Program-made: the position numbers and the translations under genes
Notes under the pieces: model-generated
What the model saw: the letters and a program-made list of their open reading frames with translations, nothing else
Databases searched by the model: none
Told to the model about the DNA's origin: nothing
Assembly: GCF_900039485.1 (NCBI RefSeq)
Contig: NZ_LN999833.1
Span: forward strand, 496,001-560,000
DNA from: Candidatus Doolittlea endobia
GTDB lineage: Bacteria; Pseudomonadota; Gammaproteobacteria; Enterobacterales; Enterobacteriaceae
Reading direction: 5' to 3'
Length of the DNA stretch: 64,000 bases
In this document: positions 34,021 through 46,439 of the stretch, in pieces
How positions within the stretch are numbered: the first letter of the stretch is position 1
How the letters are laid out: each line of letters starts with the position of its first letter

Positions 34021-35346
34021 TTAATTTAACTGCAGCTGTGGCAACATTTGTTTCACTTGAGCAAGATACTCGGTGCGATAACGGCCCGTCAAAATTTCAG
34101 TGCGCGGTAGTTTAGCTGTCAGTGGATTGACCGCTTTCTGGTTGATCCACACCTCATAATGAAGATGGGGGCCGGTAGAACGTCCAGTATTTCCAGACAG
34201 AGCGATACGATCACCGCGCTGCACTTTCTGTCCTGGTTTTACCAACAGTTTTTTCAGATGCATATAGCGAGTCATATACTGACGAGTATGACGGATAGCC
34301 ACATAATTTCCAGCAACGCCGTCGCGTTTGCTGACCATCACCTCACCATCTCCTACCGCTAATACCGGTGTACCGATAGGGACAGCAAAATCAACGCCGT
34401 GGTGGGGCGCAATACGCCCGGTAACAGGGTTAATTCGGCGCGGGTTAAAATTAGAAGAAACACGGAATTGTTTTACGGTCGGAAAGCGCATAAAACCTCG
34501 CGCTAGCCCAGCGGCATCCCGATTATAAAATTTACCGTCATCTGCACGGAAGGCATAATAATCTTTACCTCCACTACGTAAGTGCACGCCAAGTAATTGG
34601 CTTTGAGCGTTTTTTCTGTCTAGCATTTCCCTTAAAGTTAATACTGAGAACTGATCACCTTTGCGCAGTTTTCGAAAATCCAGTTGCCACTGCAGAGCTT
34701 TGATTGCCGTATTGATATCGTTTTCAGTTAGGCCAGCGGCATGAGCGCTGGTAATAAAACTGCCGTCAAGTTGGCCTGTCAAAGTCGTATTGCGCCATTC
34801 ACCGGTCATGTTGACAATCCTTTCCCTGAAGATACCGTCAATGCGGTTATAGATTCGCGTTTCACGTCGGGAAACATCCCAGGTTAAGCGCTGCAAATCA
34901 CCGTCAGCGACCAACGCCCAGGAGAGGGACTGACCTATTTTCAAATTATGCAACGCGGGATTTTGCCGGGATAGTGCGGTGATGTTAGCAATATTAATGC
35001 CGTACTGGGTGAGAATGCTACTTAGAGTGTCTCCAGTAGAGACGATGTATTCATGTACGCCCACTTCCCCTTCTGCGCGTTCATTTAGTTCATCTTTTGG
35101 AATATCTTCGTCGCTGTCCGGGGATATTTGATCGAAGGGTTCGCTAGCCTCCAGCGCCAATTCGTGCCATTGGTGTTTTTCCGACGGAATAATACAGCTA
35201 TTAGGTTGTTCTATAACCGAGAAACAGCTATGAGGTCGCCAGACAGCGACGGTTAGTGTAACGATGGTTAACGACTCTACCATGAAACGATAGGGTCGCG
35301 GCAGATGATTAAACGCCAGGGCGAAAGAGCGGGCTATCTGCTGCAC
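34021..35346 (-). CDS. mepM: Murein DD-endopeptidase MepM
   Basis: Cuts D-Ala-meso-DAP cross-links so new glycan strands can be inserted; periplasmic, membrane-anchored by the N-terminal helix (about residues 22-36). 441 residues (E. coli 440). LysM domain at residues 99-146 ('YIVSTGDTLSSIL'), then the M23 domain with zinc ligands His315 and Asp319 ('HHGVDF') and His394/His396 ('GPHLHYEVW'). The acidic linker at 70-95 is more diverged. In E. coli it stands next to znuA and lpxM; the first is absent and the second is a relic. Confidence 0.96.
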   Translation of the reverse strand: MQQIARSFALAFNHLPRPYRFMVESLTIVTLTVAVWRPHSCFSVIEQPNSCIIPSEKHQWHELALEASEPFDQISPDSDEDIPKDELNERAEGEVGVHEYIVSTGDTLSSILTQYGINIANITALSRQNPALHNLKIGQSLSWALVADGDLQRLTWDVSRRETRIYNRIDGIFRERIVNMTGEWRNTTLTGQLDGSFITSAHAAGLTENDINTAIKALQWQLDFRKLRKGDQFSVLTLREMLDRKNAQSQLLGVHLRSGGKDYYAFRADDGKFYNRDAAGLARGFMRFPTVKQFRVSSNFNPRRINPVTGRIAPHHGVDFAVPIGTPVLAVGDGEVMVSKRDGVAGNYVAIRHTRQYMTRYMHLKKLLVKPGQKVQRGDRIALSGNTGRSTGPHLHYEVWINQKAVNPLTAKLPRTEILTGRYRTEYLAQVKQMLPQLQLN

Positions 35347-35539
35347 TAATGACTATCCTCATGTGTTCTTTTTTAAGCAGCGCATGTTATTAGCTCGACA
35401 GTGACATATTTGTTCAAAGCGATATCTCTTTCTAATGCGACCAGAGTGCTTATATATACGTTCGTTCCGTGGAAAATAGTAGGCCTAAATTATAGCTTAG
35501 CACAATGCAGATTTCTTTTTGTTCAAGAAATTATGTTCT

Positions 35540-36130
35540 GATTTATGTAAAACTTACGCGTCGCTATATTTCAGAGTTAACATTGACAATGTTAGAAGTC
35601 ATGGTTCATATTTACTGATAGTAATATGTATGGCTATATGTTTTTATGAGCATATTTTGGTATGTAAATTCAAGTTTTGTTTTTTAATGTTTTTTATCTT
35701 ACACATAACTAGTAATGTTAAGAAGATCTTATAGACGAGCCCTGCATCAGCAATCTAGATGGTTGCGTTAATTCTGCACATTGCTCGCCTTAAAAACGTG
35801 AGTTAAAGCTCGTTTGCTAATGTGATCATAAGCACAAAAAAAGTAGTTAGCGAAGATTATCTTTGTTACGTAGAGGACAGCTTCAACATTAAGCCAGAGC
35901 CAGATATTATCGATAACCTGCTTTGATATAATGTTTTAAACGTACCAGAACAGCATTGAGGGCAAATCCAATACTACGGTCGTACCTCTGCATCCGAAAC
36001 CACGCATGCCAAATCCACGATAATCTAGTGGAAACTGAAACGCTTTCAAACACAGTTGCAAATGCAGGATTATACTCTTGGTGCAACATAAACATTGAAC
36101 TTTATTGTGCCATAATATTTTTAAAAACAA
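35540..36130 (-). mobile_element. IS1-family element relic, near full length
   Basis: Minus strand reads, in order: 'RSIGFALNAVLVRLKHY' (InsA: [17 protein letters not shown]), 'NYFFCAYDHISKRALTHVF' (InsB: RWLFYAYDRLRKTVVAHVF), then the ACATAACTAGTAATGTTAAG block shared with the 19.6-kb copy. Extent near 600 bases out of about 770 for IS1. It ends 30 bases from the plsB stop, and with the rest of 35347-36161 fills the mepM-plsB gap. Confidence 0.75.
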
Positions 36131-36161
36131 GTGCATACAAGTGGGTGTAATAGCGTAAGTA

Positions 36162-38621
36162 CTATTTCACCGACAATGCTGCACATTCTGGCTCATTTTC
36201 TAATACACTAAAGATTTCAATGGTTCGCAGAACGTCTGGAGTAATTAAATTACTGAGAATATTGCACATTTCACTAACTTTTTCGTCGATGGCATCGCCG
36301 GTATCGCTGATATATTCTTCGGCACGCATCGTCGCCACTTGTGTTGAAAATACCGCTGTATCAAAAAATTCCAGCGTGTTAATGTCGTGCAATATTGATA
36401 GCCTCTGAGCTATAACCCCACTTTTTTTTGCCAGTGTTCCGCGGTTAATCTGCGGATTGGAACGTAATAAAAAAAAAGTAATAGTATATCGTTGTAGTGT
36501 CTCTCTAACAATTGCGGCCAATAGTTGAAGAACACGCAAACGCGTTGGAACTAGATATAGTCGCGTTTCCTGCGTATCTACCAGTCCCTGACGCGCCAAT
36601 TCGGCAATGAGGCTGTCGATAAGCGGTGGTAACTCTTTCTTGCTATACCGCATAAACAGCTCTGCCTTTAACAGCGGATAAAGTAACGCAATCCGCTTTT
36701 GTAACTGAGCGCGCTCGATCCCTGGATAGCCGAAGATGATATTTGCTATCAGCGACGGCAGAATGAAGAGATGTTGAATATTGTTGCGATAATAACTCAT
36801 CAGCACGGCTTGATCATACGACAAGCAGATAATATCATTAACCGCATCGTGCTTAACAGTAAGCTGATTCATCGCCAACGCATGAGCTAACAACGCTTCT
36901 GGCGTTAAATCGGGAACCGTGATGTCCGGTGCATAAGGCACGTTTCGCAATAGCTCAAGATAACAGGCTAGTTGCACCAACAGCTGTGATCTGGTGAGCG
37001 AACACTGGCGTGAGGCTAGCAGCACACTGGAGCACAAATTGATAGCATTAACTGCAGCGGCGTTGTTGATCCGAACCATGAGAGTGACAGCAATCTTATC
37101 TACCGCCGTAGCCAGCCAGTCTGGGCGCTGTGTTTCTATCAACTCGACAGAATTACGCCACTGCGGCACTTGCTGTGATAACCAAGTCGCCAAGGGAAGG
37201 GGGTCGCCAAAGTTAACATAACCCTGACCGAGATTACGTAGTTTGCGTAATCCACGTATCATTTGCCAAAGTCCTTCTTTTTTTTTGACAGCACCACGCA
37301 ATTCTTTAGCATATGTCGCTACTTCCATCACATGTTCATAGCCGACGTAAATCGGCACCAGCGTAATAAGGCGATTGCTGTTGCGTAACATAGCTTGAAT
37401 GGTCATTGTTAATGTGCCAGTTTTTGGCTCCTGCAGTCGTCCGGTACGAGAACGGCTGCCTTCTATAAAATATTCCACTGAATAGCCCCGGCTGAATAGC
37501 TCTACTAGGTATTCTCGAAAAATTGTAGAATAAAGCTTATTACTTTTGAAAGTGCGACGAATAAAAAATGCACCTAAGCGGCGGAAAATCGGTCCCGCCG
37601 GCCAGAAATTGAGATTAATGCCGGCGGCGATATGTGGTGGTGCTAGCCCTTGATGGTAAAGCACATAAGAAAGCAGAAGATAATCCATGTGGCTTCGGTG
37701 ACAAGGAACATAAACGATCTTGTGGCCCTCTTCAGCTAGCTGACGTATCAGTTCGGCGTTATGTGCGTGCAATCCTTGGTAAAGTCGGTTCCAGGTCCAA
37801 CTCAGAATCCGGTCGGAAAGACGGATCGCTTCATACGAGAAGTTAGCGGCAATTTCTTCCATAAGTTCCATAGCGTTCTTCCGCGCCTTTTTTCCCGAAA
37901 TTTTCTTACTACGTTCCTCATCTTTCACTGCTTTTTTAATAGCTTTAGATGCCAACAGCTTATTGAACAAATCCTGTCGTACAGGTAGGCTCGGTCCAAC
38001 CGATACTAGGCGCTGCCGGGCAAAGCGCATGCACACTACCCTGGCTAGTTTTCTGGCGCGAGACTTATCGGTACCGTGCTCGTTGGCAATATAGCGTAAC
38101 GATAGAGGCCGCAAAAAACGCACGAAACTGTCACGTCCGAGCCATAATACCGTGAAAAATTTTTTAATACCGTTTAGCAAATGCAACTGTGATGCTTGCT
38201 TGTCGGCTTGAGACTCCCGACCGGGTGAACGGCCAAACATGACCGATACCGGAACCAATTGTACATCCAAAGTAGGATTGAAGCGGTGCAAATCAAGGTA
38301 GTTGCGAAATAGAGACGCGGACCGTGGTTTCTTTGTATACCATGTTTGCATGTGTGGGCCATCATGTATAAAAACACAACGTGGCAAGGTGACACCGTTG
38401 ATATCAAGCGATGCCAGTGGATCTGGTAAACCCTGCTTCAAGCATTGTATGCGAAGGGTAAGTAAGTCCATTTTAGAGTTATAATGCAGCACATATACTA
38501 TAGGCCCCCGGAGATTGAGATCAGCTTCAGCGCGCGGATCAGCCGGAAGCACTTTACTTTTTACTAGTAACTTTAGTGGTAAATTCAACAAGATATAATA
38601 AATTCTACGCCAACCTGACAT
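36162..38621 (-). CDS. plsB: Glycerol-3-phosphate acyltransferase PlsB
   Basis: First step of phospholipid synthesis at the inner membrane: acylates sn-glycerol 3-phosphate. 819 residues from the chosen start (E. coli 807). The acyltransferase core has '[15 protein letters not shown]' (H-x4-D), '[14 protein letters not shown]', '[12 protein letters not shown]' and '[14 protein letters not shown]'. An ATG twelve codons upstream (38657) keeps the frame, but the inner one begins 'MSGWRRIYY' like E. coli and has AAGGGG ahead. Divergent to lexA as in E. coli, with dgkA missing between. Works upstream of Psd, also in this window. Confidence 0.96.
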   Translation of the reverse strand: MSGWRRIYYILLNLPLKLLVKSKVLPADPRAEADLNLRGPIVYVLHYNSKMDLLTLRIQCLKQGLPDPLASLDINGVTLPRCVFIHDGPHMQTWYTKKPRSASLFRNYLDLHRFNPTLDVQLVPVSVMFGRSPGRESQADKQASQLHLLNGIKKFFTVLWLGRDSFVRFLRPLSLRYIANEHGTDKSRARKLARVVCMRFARQRLVSVGPSLPVRQDLFNKLLASKAIKKAVKDEERSKKISGKKARKNAMELMEEIAANFSYEAIRLSDRILSWTWNRLYQGLHAHNAELIRQLAEEGHKIVYVPCHRSHMDYLLLSYVLYHQGLAPPHIAAGINLNFWPAGPIFRRLGAFFIRRTFKSNKLYSTIFREYLVELFSRGYSVEYFIEGSRSRTGRLQEPKTGTLTMTIQAMLRNSNRLITLVPIYVGYEHVMEVATYAKELRGAVKKKEGLWQMIRGLRKLRNLGQGYVNFGDPLPLATWLSQQVPQWRNSVELIETQRPDWLATAVDKIAVTLMVRINNAAAVNAINLCSSVLLASRQCSLTRSQLLVQLACYLELLRNVPYAPDITVPDLTPEALLAHALAMNQLTVKHDAVNDIICLSYDQAVLMSYYRNNIQHLFILPSLIANIIFGYPGIERAQLQKRIALLYPLLKAELFMRYSKKELPPLIDSLIAELARQGLVDTQETRLYLVPTRLRVLQLLAAIVRETLQRYTITFFLLRSNPQINRGTLAKKSGVIAQRLSILHDINTLEFFDTAVFSTQVATMRAEEYISDTGDAIDEKVSEMCNILSNLITPDVLRTIEIFSVLENEPECAALSVK

Positions 38622-38840
38622 GTCTCTGTGCAGCCCCTTGTTAGCAATGCAACGCAAGCATACCAGAAACTGTATAGTTGATCTTTGGCGTTGCTCTTGT
38701 TTGAAGTCATGGTATTAGCGGTTGCAAGTATTTCGCACAAAAATAATGCCTGTCAGATTTGAGTTTTTGGTACTTACTAGTAGTTTTTGGGCATGAATGA
38801 CGCTCTATTTCGCGTGTTTTAGTTTTCAATGAAGAATAAC

Positions 38841-38876
38841 CTGTATATACTCTCATAAAACTGTATAAACAAACAG
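38841..38876 (+). promoter_or_regulatory. Tandem SOS boxes of lexA
   Basis: Box 1 CTGTATATACTCTCAT (38841-38856) has lost the last base of the CTG-N10-CAG palindrome; box 2 CTGTATAAACAAACAG (38861-38876) is perfect in its ends. Same spacing and position as the two E. coli lexA operators. Indicates that LexA still represses itself. Confidence 0.85.
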
Positions 38877-38887
38877 GAAATAATGGA

Positions 38888-39481
38888 ATGAAAGCGCTAA
38901 CTGCTAGACAGCGAGAAGTTTTTAACCTGATTCGAGATTATATCACGCAAATTGGCATACCCCCAACACGTGCAGAGATTGCGTTGCGTTTAGGATTTCG
39001 TTCACATAATGCGGCGGAAGAACATTTGAAAGCTTTGGCACGCAAGGGGGCCATTGAAATTATCCCCGGCGTGTCACGCGGCATTCGGTTAATGACAGAA
39101 GAAAAAAGCAATTTGCCACTGATCAAGTGCGTGACTACCAATAATTCCTTGATTACAAGGAACTGTCAGATTGGTCCTGCCCTGTTTGAACCTCATGCAG
39201 ACTTTCTGCTGCGAATGAGCGGCATGTCAATGAAAGATATTGGCATCATCGACGGCGATCTTTTAGCGGTACATAAAACGCAAGACGTCCGCGATAGCCA
39301 AGTTATTGTGGCACGTATTGATAATAATATCACAGTCAAGCGGTTAAAACGCCAGGGTCACATAGTGAAACTATTACCGGAAAATAATGAATTTTGTCCA
39401 ATTATAGTAGATCTACGGCATCAAGAGCTGATTATTGAAGGGCTAGCAGTTGGCGTAATACGCAACAGGAATTGGCTTTAA
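38888..39481 (+). CDS. lexA: LexA-type SOS repressor, cleavage site lost
   Basis: 197 residues (E. coli 202). The DNA-binding domain is almost unchanged ('[20 protein letters not shown]'), and the C-terminal domain keeps the catalytic Ser114 ('SGMSMKDIG') and Lys151 ('TVKRLKRQG'), equivalents of Ser119 and Lys156. The linker is altered: E. coli RVAAGEP with the Ala84-Gly85 bond is replaced by 'CVTTNNS' (Thr84-Asn85), and five residues are deleted shortly after. In E. coli, Gly85 to Asp (lexA3) is enough to prevent cleavage. So this protein probably represses but cannot be induced. AGGAAATAA precedes the ATG; dinF is missing downstream. Confidence 0.95.
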   Translation: MKALTARQREVFNLIRDYITQIGIPPTRAEIALRLGFRSHNAAEEHLKALARKGAIEIIPGVSRGIRLMTEEKSNLPLIKCVTTNNSLITRNCQIGPALFEPHADFLLRMSGMSMKDIGIIDGDLLAVHKTQDVRDSQVIVARIDNNITVKRLKRQGHIVKLLPENNEFCPIIVDLRHQELIIEGLAVGVIRNRNWL

Positions 39482-41131
<1,650 letters not shown>

Positions 41132-42109
41132 AGTAATGTTGGATGATGATTAAGATGAAGACGATGTAAAACCATCAATTTTCTTCTTGCTTATAAATGA
41201 TGAGGTTTCTATATAGTATGAGTGAACTATGACTGGCAATAGTTGCTTTTCCGGCACGCCATAACTGCTAACTCTAGCAGACTTACTATGCGCTGTTGCT
41301 ACTCGAATGTTTTTCGGTCCACAAGATGTTTTTGGCGATTCCCTCACAGCAATTTTCTTACCTTCGGTTCTGCTTGGACCTCCTGTGTTTCAGGTTGCTG
41401 TAACGGTTTTTATAGTACCGGATCACTTGATCTGCGCTGCATAATATATTATTTCATTGTAATTAATTCGAATATCAAGATTGGTTCACCTACTCTCAAT
41501 AATAATCATCACTTAAATACTAATCCTCTTTCTTGTTACGATGCAGTTCGACGTCATGGTCGCTTTGTATTGAAAGTTAAACGCTTACATCTGTAAATGA
41601 TATTTGAAAACGTTCTAGTTGCATTTTCGCTATTAAGGGGCTCAACAAAATATCCATCTCCGTTATGGCAATAAATAATTCTGGACACAAAGATATAGAC
41701 CAAGCATTGGAAATGCCTGTAATGGTGGTAATGCTATTTTTGTATATTAAGGACATTACGCCACAAGTAAGTAGCGAATAGCATCAGCCTAATGCAGAAA
41801 CAGTAATCTGTTGTAAAGCAGACAATAACTTTAGCATTAATGGATGTCGTCACGAATTAAACGCAGACAATTAATTATTCTTTTTTTTGGTCATGATTTT
41901 GTCGATAGCTAACAAACGAAAATACAATCATCACAGCCAATGTCACGCCAGTAGTTGATCGGTGCAGTTTTCAAGTAAAATCACGAAACATAAGAATCGG
42001 CTGGCCAAATTTATATGGTAATCATGCACGACTATTGACAATTTTTGCCGTCGTTGCAGAGTACTTTGTTATGGTTAACGGTGATCTATTTGATTTTTGC
42101 TAATATGAT
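41132..42109. other. Noncoding region after obgE
   Basis: After the relic of the ObgE tail, a 117-codon plus-strand frame (41243-41596) is cysteine- and serine-rich and looks incidental; the opposite strand (41347-41150) contains 'VRESPKTSCGPKNIRV', possibly eroded coding DNA of unknown family. dacB, the E. coli neighbour, is not readable. An IS1 relic follows at 41.6 kb. Confidence 0.4.
41598..41750 (+). mobile_element. IS1-family InsA relic
   Basis: Plus-strand frame 'MAINNSGHKDIDQALEMPV' then 'MVVMLFLYIK' follows the spacing of InsA [20 protein letters not shown] and TILRHLK; upstream 'KRSSCIFAI' repeats 'KRSCFIFAI' of the 11.6-kb copy. Weak sequence identity, so moderate confidence. Confidence 0.5.
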
Positions 42110-42450
42110 TAGACATATATCAATTCTTTCCAGTCATGTCGTAGCCGTAGCTCTTCCTCCGAGTCTGGACGCCACAATAGCGGCATTTTAATATGATAAT
42201 ATACTAGTGGGATCGTTCATTAACCTTCAATCAGCTCCAGAACATCCGAGCTGATTTGCAGCGTAGGTATCTGCTTTCTCAAGTTACGCCACGATTGCCA
42301 GTCAGTGACGCTACATAGATAAAGTAATTTCTAACAGCTAGTTGTCTACGTGTGTTTATCGAAATAGGTTTTAACTCAACACTGATAGTGACAAAATCTT
42401 GCTCAAGCTTACTGCCGGTGCTAGCACCGTGAAAGTGCTTTATAGATTGG
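42110..42450 (-). pseudogene. mutH: Relic of mismatch-repair endonuclease MutH
   Basis: Minus strand, divergent from rppH exactly as in E. coli. 'GASTGSKLEQDFVTISVELK' and 'VASLTGNRGVT' match E. coli [20 protein letters not shown] and VAPLTGNSGVT; after stops 'PLLWRPDSEEELRLRHDWKE' matches [20 protein letters not shown]. The catalytic Asp and Glu-Leu-Lys residues are still readable, but N- and C-terminal parts are gone and stops interrupt. MutH nicks the unmethylated strand in methyl-directed mismatch repair. Confidence 0.88.
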
Positions 42451-42768
42451 AAATAGTACAAGATAAACACAATTTCTATTGACAGCTTTGTCGACACCAT
42501 TGTAGCTAATATATCCATTATTTTGAGGCGCAGATCTGTTATGCATGGATAACAGTTCCAACACTTAATTCATCTCATCTAGATTTTCGCACATATCTAT
42601 TATCTATAGATATGTGCATAAAGTGATTAGTGATGCCATTATCTTTTTTATAAGCTTGGTGCTACAAAGGCATATTCGCCTATACTAAGTAAAAATCAGT
42701 AATTTATCCTATACAAAGAGATTGAAACAATTGGAGCATCTTATATTTTATGTAGCTGAGGTAGTCCG

Positions 42769-43299
42769 GTGATCGATGATGATGGCTATCGCCAAAATGT
42801 TGGTATTGTAATTTGTAATCTCGACGGACAGGTGCTGTGGGCCAGGCGCTCTGGGCAACATTCTTGGCAGTTCCCACAAGGCGGTATCAATGCTGATGAG
42901 ACCGCAAAACAGGCGATGTACCGCGAGTTATTTGAGGAAGTCGGCTTGAGTCGCAAAGATGTACGCATTTTGGCTTCGACGCGAAACTGGCTGCGGTATC
43001 AGATTCCCAAACGACTCGTGCGTTGGGACACCAAGCCGGTATGTATTGGTCAGAAGCAAAAATGGTTTTTACTACAGATTTTATGTTCGGATGCTGATAT
43101 CAATATGCAGCGCGGAGGGGTCCCCGAATTCGACAATTGGGGCTGGGTTAACTTCTGGTATCCAGCACGTCAGGTCGTTTCTTTTAAACGGGACGTTTAC
43201 CGCAGGGTAATGAAGGAATTTTCTTGTGTGGTGATGTCACTACACAAAACTGCAGCGCAACGTACCATATTGCCATATTATAGACGAAAAAGAGGCTAA
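42769..43299 (+). CDS. rppH: RNA pyrophosphohydrolase
   Basis: Removes 5' pyrophosphate from mRNA and thereby opens RNase E-dependent decay. 176 residues as in E. coli, with a GTG start that begins '[17 protein letters not shown]' (GAGGTAG upstream). Nudix box residues 38-60: Gly38, Glu44, Arg52-Glu53, Glu56-Glu57, Gly59. '[20 protein letters not shown]' and '[14 protein letters not shown]' are typical for the enzyme. In E. coli ptsP follows; only its relic remains here. Confidence 0.97.
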   Translation: MIDDDGYRQNVGIVICNLDGQVLWARRSGQHSWQFPQGGINADETAKQAMYRELFEEVGLSRKDVRILASTRNWLRYQIPKRLVRWDTKPVCIGQKQKWFLLQILCSDADINMQRGGVPEFDNWGWVNFWYPARQVVSFKRDVYRRVMKEFSCVVMSLHKTAAQRTILPYYRRKRG

Positions 43300-43311
43300 A
43301 TCACGAAAATT

Positions 43312-43650
43312 ATGCTTTCGCGTTTGCGAGGAATCGTTGAACAAGTGTAACTGTGCTATGTTTCCGGATGTACCAAAAATTCTAGATAATAAAGTCTGTC
43401 AAACAATGACATCTGATCGGTGCGTTTAACCAATCAATGACGCTAACTTTTTCTTAGGAGATTATCGGCCTAGTCAATGGTCAACTGAGCTAATTAATAT
43501 CATATATACCTACTTCAAGTTGAATTGCATTCCGGCGTGAAAGAAGAATGCTTCTGCTTTTTGTCTATTTTATCACCGCCAGTTGTGCGGTTTATTGGCG
43601 GGCGGTACATCAGCATATGAAACTCGTTTCAGTATCTAGATCCAAAACAC
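43312..43650 (+). pseudogene. ptsP: Relic of PTS-Ntr enzyme I (PtsP), N-terminal GAF part
   Basis: ATG at 43312 begins 'MLSRLRGIVEQV' then stop (E. coli MLTRLREIVEKV). Further frames give 'VPKILDNKVCQTMTSDRCV' (LNEALNILVTDICLAMDTEVC), 'IIGLVNGQLS' (IVGLVGRLAE) and 'FCLFYHRQLCGLLAGGT' (FLGVPIIQRRQLLGVLVV). Only the first quarter of the gene is left. In E. coli lgt-thyA follow; here they are 30 kb away on the other strand, so a rearrangement break lies within or just past this relic. 43651-43974 shows nothing. Confidence 0.82.
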
Positions 43651-43974
43651 TACCTTAATAAAGAATCTGTTATTCTTCGCGACACCGCTCCGTTCTTTTT
43701 TTCTATCAGAAACTAAGGGGCGCTTCTTGCCAAACAACATCGTATTGACGATGTGTTGACATTAACAAAACCTGTTATTTTAAAGCAATACCATGGTATT
43801 GCATCCTTCGTTAGTTTTTGACTTTTGACGACAGCCTGTCAAGATTGACTGATTTTTGCAAGTGAGCAAAATATATTCACAATATTACTCTTAAAGTACG
43901 TAAACTGGCGGACTCTGAAAAAGAAAGCACTCAGGATAAACTGATATTTAGAGCTGATGAGATCATTAATTGCA

Positions 43975-44772
43975 CTAACTGGCATTAATGTATGGCTGCA
44001 TATCGACATGGAACAAACGACCGAAATTATCGGTAGTAGCAACCGCTACCTGGAGCAAGGAGACGCCTTTTAGCATTGCTATATATTCCGCCACATCACG
44101 CAGGTAAGCCGGCTGATTCTCTTTGCCTCGATAAGGTACAGGCGCTAGATAGGGAGAATCGGTTTCTATTAGTAATCGATCTAGAGGAACAAAGCGCGCT
44201 GTTTTGCGTAGCGCTTCGGCGTTGCGAAAGGTAATGATTCCGGAGAACGAAATATAAAAGCCCAGGTCCAACAGCGATTTGGCTGTCGCGCAATTTTCAG
44301 TGCAGCAGTGCAATACGCCGCCGCACTCATACGCATGTTCTTCGCGAAGGATAGCGAGCGTATCTTCGCGCGCGCTGCGGGTGTGCACGATTACCGGCTT
44401 ATTCAGTGCGCGGCCTACGCGGATATGTTCGCGGAACACCGCCTGCTGCTGCGTCTTATTATCCTGCTGATAATAATAGTCTAAGCCCGTTTCACCAAGT
44501 GCTACTACACTCTCTCCCGCTGCTAAACGCCACAGTTCAGCAGAATCGTAAGGCTCATAGAGATTCAAGGGATGAATGCCACAGGATAGCAGTACATCAT
44601 CTCGGTGGCCGATCATTGTCGTCATGACATGAAAGCCTGAGAGCGTAGTACATACCGACAGCATCAATTTCACAGCACGCGCGCGGGCCTTATCTGCGAT
44701 ATCGGCCACATCCCGGTGCAGAGTTTGGTAATTCAGGCTATCGAGGTGACAGTGGGAATCGACTAGAAACAT
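43975..44772 (-). CDS. ycfH: TatD-family metal-dependent hydrolase YcfH
   Basis: Putative TatD-type deoxyribonuclease/hydrolase of the amidohydrolase superfamily. 265 residues as in E. coli. Metal-binding motifs: 'VDSHCHLD' (HxH), Glu in 'ALGETGLDYYY', His in 'KPVIVHTRSA', His in 'GGVLHCCTE' and Asp in 'LIETDSPYLAPVPYRGK'. Third gene of tmk-holB-ycfH, 18 bases after holB. Precise substrate is not known for the family in vivo. Confidence 0.95.
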   Translation of the reverse strand: MFLVDSHCHLDSLNYQTLHRDVADIADKARARAVKLMLSVCTTLSGFHVMTTMIGHRDDVLLSCGIHPLNLYEPYDSAELWRLAAGESVVALGETGLDYYYQQDNKTQQQAVFREHIRVGRALNKPVIVHTRSAREDTLAILREEHAYECGGVLHCCTENCATAKSLLDLGFYISFSGIITFRNAEALRKTARFVPLDRLLIETDSPYLAPVPYRGKENQPAYLRDVAEYIAMLKGVSLLQVAVATTDNFGRLFHVDMQPYINAS

Positions 44773-44790
44773 AGTGAGATCTTTTCTGCA

Positions 44791-45786
44791 TTATAAGGTC
44801 ATGCGAACGTCTGCTATACCTTGTTCCCAATTGAGCAAATAGTGGGTCAGTAAGAGTTCACGATTGACACCGCTTATTTCTTGCCACTGACGAAGACATT
44901 GCGACCATTGTTGCCACTGTGCGTGCAATACCCCTATCGTCCAACGCGCGGACAGCATAGCTATCAGATCCGTCATGTCTGCGTTGACCAAAAAACCCTG
45001 AGCGCCCTGTTGCCATTTAAGCGCATCGCTTATCAAGCTGAGCAGCCAGTGTAGTGGACTATCATCTTTATCCCGGTTCAACACCGACAAAAGCGTTAAA
45101 AAGTCGCCACTGTCGTGCGCTTCATATAACGCCTCGCGTAGTGCCAGCCGCTCTTGCCAACGTTTCGGCTGAAGTAATGCTTCTGCCGCTACCGGCGCGT
45201 TAGTACACAGCCGCAGTGCGGTACAAGCAAACAATAGATTAGTAAAACCCGCCTGTTGTAACCAGCGTAGGCCTATCGCTGTGTCAGGGGTCGGCAGTAG
45301 ACAATAGAAACAACGGCTTCTAAGCGTCGGCAATAAGCGTGACGGTGTCTGGCAGACTAGCAGGAAATAAGTATCTGCCGGCGGCTCTTCTAAAGTTTTC
45401 AATAGGGCGTTAGCCGCCTTTTCGCTGAGTAGCTCGGCCTGCGGCAACCATACTACTTTTACCCCGCCCAGACGCGCGCGACCATACACGCTGTCGATAA
45501 TAACGCGAATATCATCTACCCCAAGACTTTGACGGCCTTTTTCCAGCTCCAGCTGATAAAAATCAGGATGATTGCCAGCTATCATAAGTCGGCAGCTATG
45601 GCAAACACCGCAGCTCTTGATGCCGTTCGGATGTCGGCATATCAGCCAGCGGCTCAGCGCATAGCGTAACGACGCCTCTCCGTTGCCAGGCTGGCTGTGC
45701 AACAGTAAAGCATGGTGCCCGCTTGCTTGTTGATAGCACGTCAGGATCTGCTGATAAGGACTGTTTAACCAAGGATACCATTTCAT
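44791..45786 (-). CDS. holB: DNA polymerase III subunit delta'
   Basis: Clamp-loader subunit that acts as stator next to delta and gamma/tau. 331 residues (E. coli 334). All four zinc cysteines are at E. coli positions 50, 59, 62 and 65 ('[16 protein letters not shown]'). The nucleotide-binding loop 'PGNGEAS' is degenerate as expected, since delta' does not bind ATP. '[13 protein letters not shown]' and 'TLRSRC' carry the SRC motif. Start chosen at 'MKWYPWL', whose ATG overlaps the tmk stop as ATGA; nine more codons upstream are open but belong to tmk. Confidence 0.96.
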   Translation of the reverse strand: MKWYPWLNSPYQQILTCYQQASGHHALLLHSQPGNGEASLRYALSRWLICRHPNGIKSCGVCHSCRLMIAGNHPDFYQLELEKGRQSLGVDDIRVIIDSVYGRARLGGVKVVWLPQAELLSEKAANALLKTLEEPPADTYFLLVCQTPSRLLPTLRSRCFYCLLPTPDTAIGLRWLQQAGFTNLLFACTALRLCTNAPVAAEALLQPKRWQERLALREALYEAHDSGDFLTLLSVLNRDKDDSPLHWLLSLISDALKWQQGAQGFLVNADMTDLIAMLSARWTIGVLHAQWQQWSQCLRQWQEISGVNRELLLTHYLLNWEQGIADVRMTL

Positions 45787-46424
45787 GAAGACAACGCCTG
45801 TGCTCGTAACCATTGCATAAGTTGATAACGAAGAGCAGTGCTCACTGCGGCAAGCGGCTGCGTAGCGTCAAGAGTGACGATCCGATCGTCTTCCGCCGCC
45901 AGCGCTCGATAACGTGCGCGAATGCGGCCGAAAAATGCCAGCGATTCCATCTCAATACGATCTAGCTCACTGCGGGCGCGGGCGCGTGCTAAACCTAACG
46001 CGGGAGGAATATCTAGATACAGCGTTAAATCTGGGCGAAAATCCCCCAATACCGCATCGCGCAAAGTTTGCAACAAATGCGCATCTATACCGCGTCCCCC
46101 GCCTTGATAAGCTTGGGAAGAAAGATCGTGTCGATCTCCCACTACCCAGGCGCCTCGTGCCAGCGCTGGCTTAATAATACTTTCCACCAGCTGTGCTCGT
46201 GCGGCATAGAGCATAAGCAATTCTGCACGGTCGGTTACAGGTTCTTTACGCACTCCGTTTTTGATAAGCATACGCAGCGCCTCCGCCAGAGGCGTGCCGC
46301 CTGGCTCGCGGGTAAAAACGATATTGTGAATACCCTGCTCCCGAAGGACATTAACCACCTGAGTGATAGCGCTAGTCTTACCGGCGCCTTCCATCCCTTC
46401 AATCACGATGAATTTACTATTCAT
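45783..46424 (-). CDS. tmk: Thymidylate kinase
   Basis: Phosphorylates dTMP to dTDP, following ThyA. 213 residues as in E. coli. P-loop '[11 protein letters not shown]', '[12 protein letters not shown]' with the DR-type substrate arginine, '[19 protein letters not shown]' and lid segment '[12 protein letters not shown]'. The frame is open 24 codons farther, but AAGGAAAA stands just before the ATG that begins '[10 protein letters not shown]'. The extra upstream codons are relic mltG sequence. Confidence 0.97.
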   Translation of the reverse strand: MNSKFIVIEGMEGAGKTSAITQVVNVLREQGIHNIVFTREPGGTPLAEALRMLIKNGVRKEPVTDRAELLMLYAARAQLVESIIKPALARGAWVVGDRHDLSSQAYQGGGRGIDAHLLQTLRDAVLGDFRPDLTLYLDIPPALGLARARARSELDRIEMESLAFFGRIRARYRALAAEDDRIVTLDATQPLAAVSTALRYQLMQWLRAQALSS

Positions 46425-46439
46425 AATTTTCCTTCTCAT

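Noticed and set aside
41243-41596. 117-codon plus-strand frame after obgE
   Set aside because: Composition (Ser, Cys, Arg rich) and lack of ribosome site or homologue suggest an incidental frame; its end overlaps the start of an IS1 relic.
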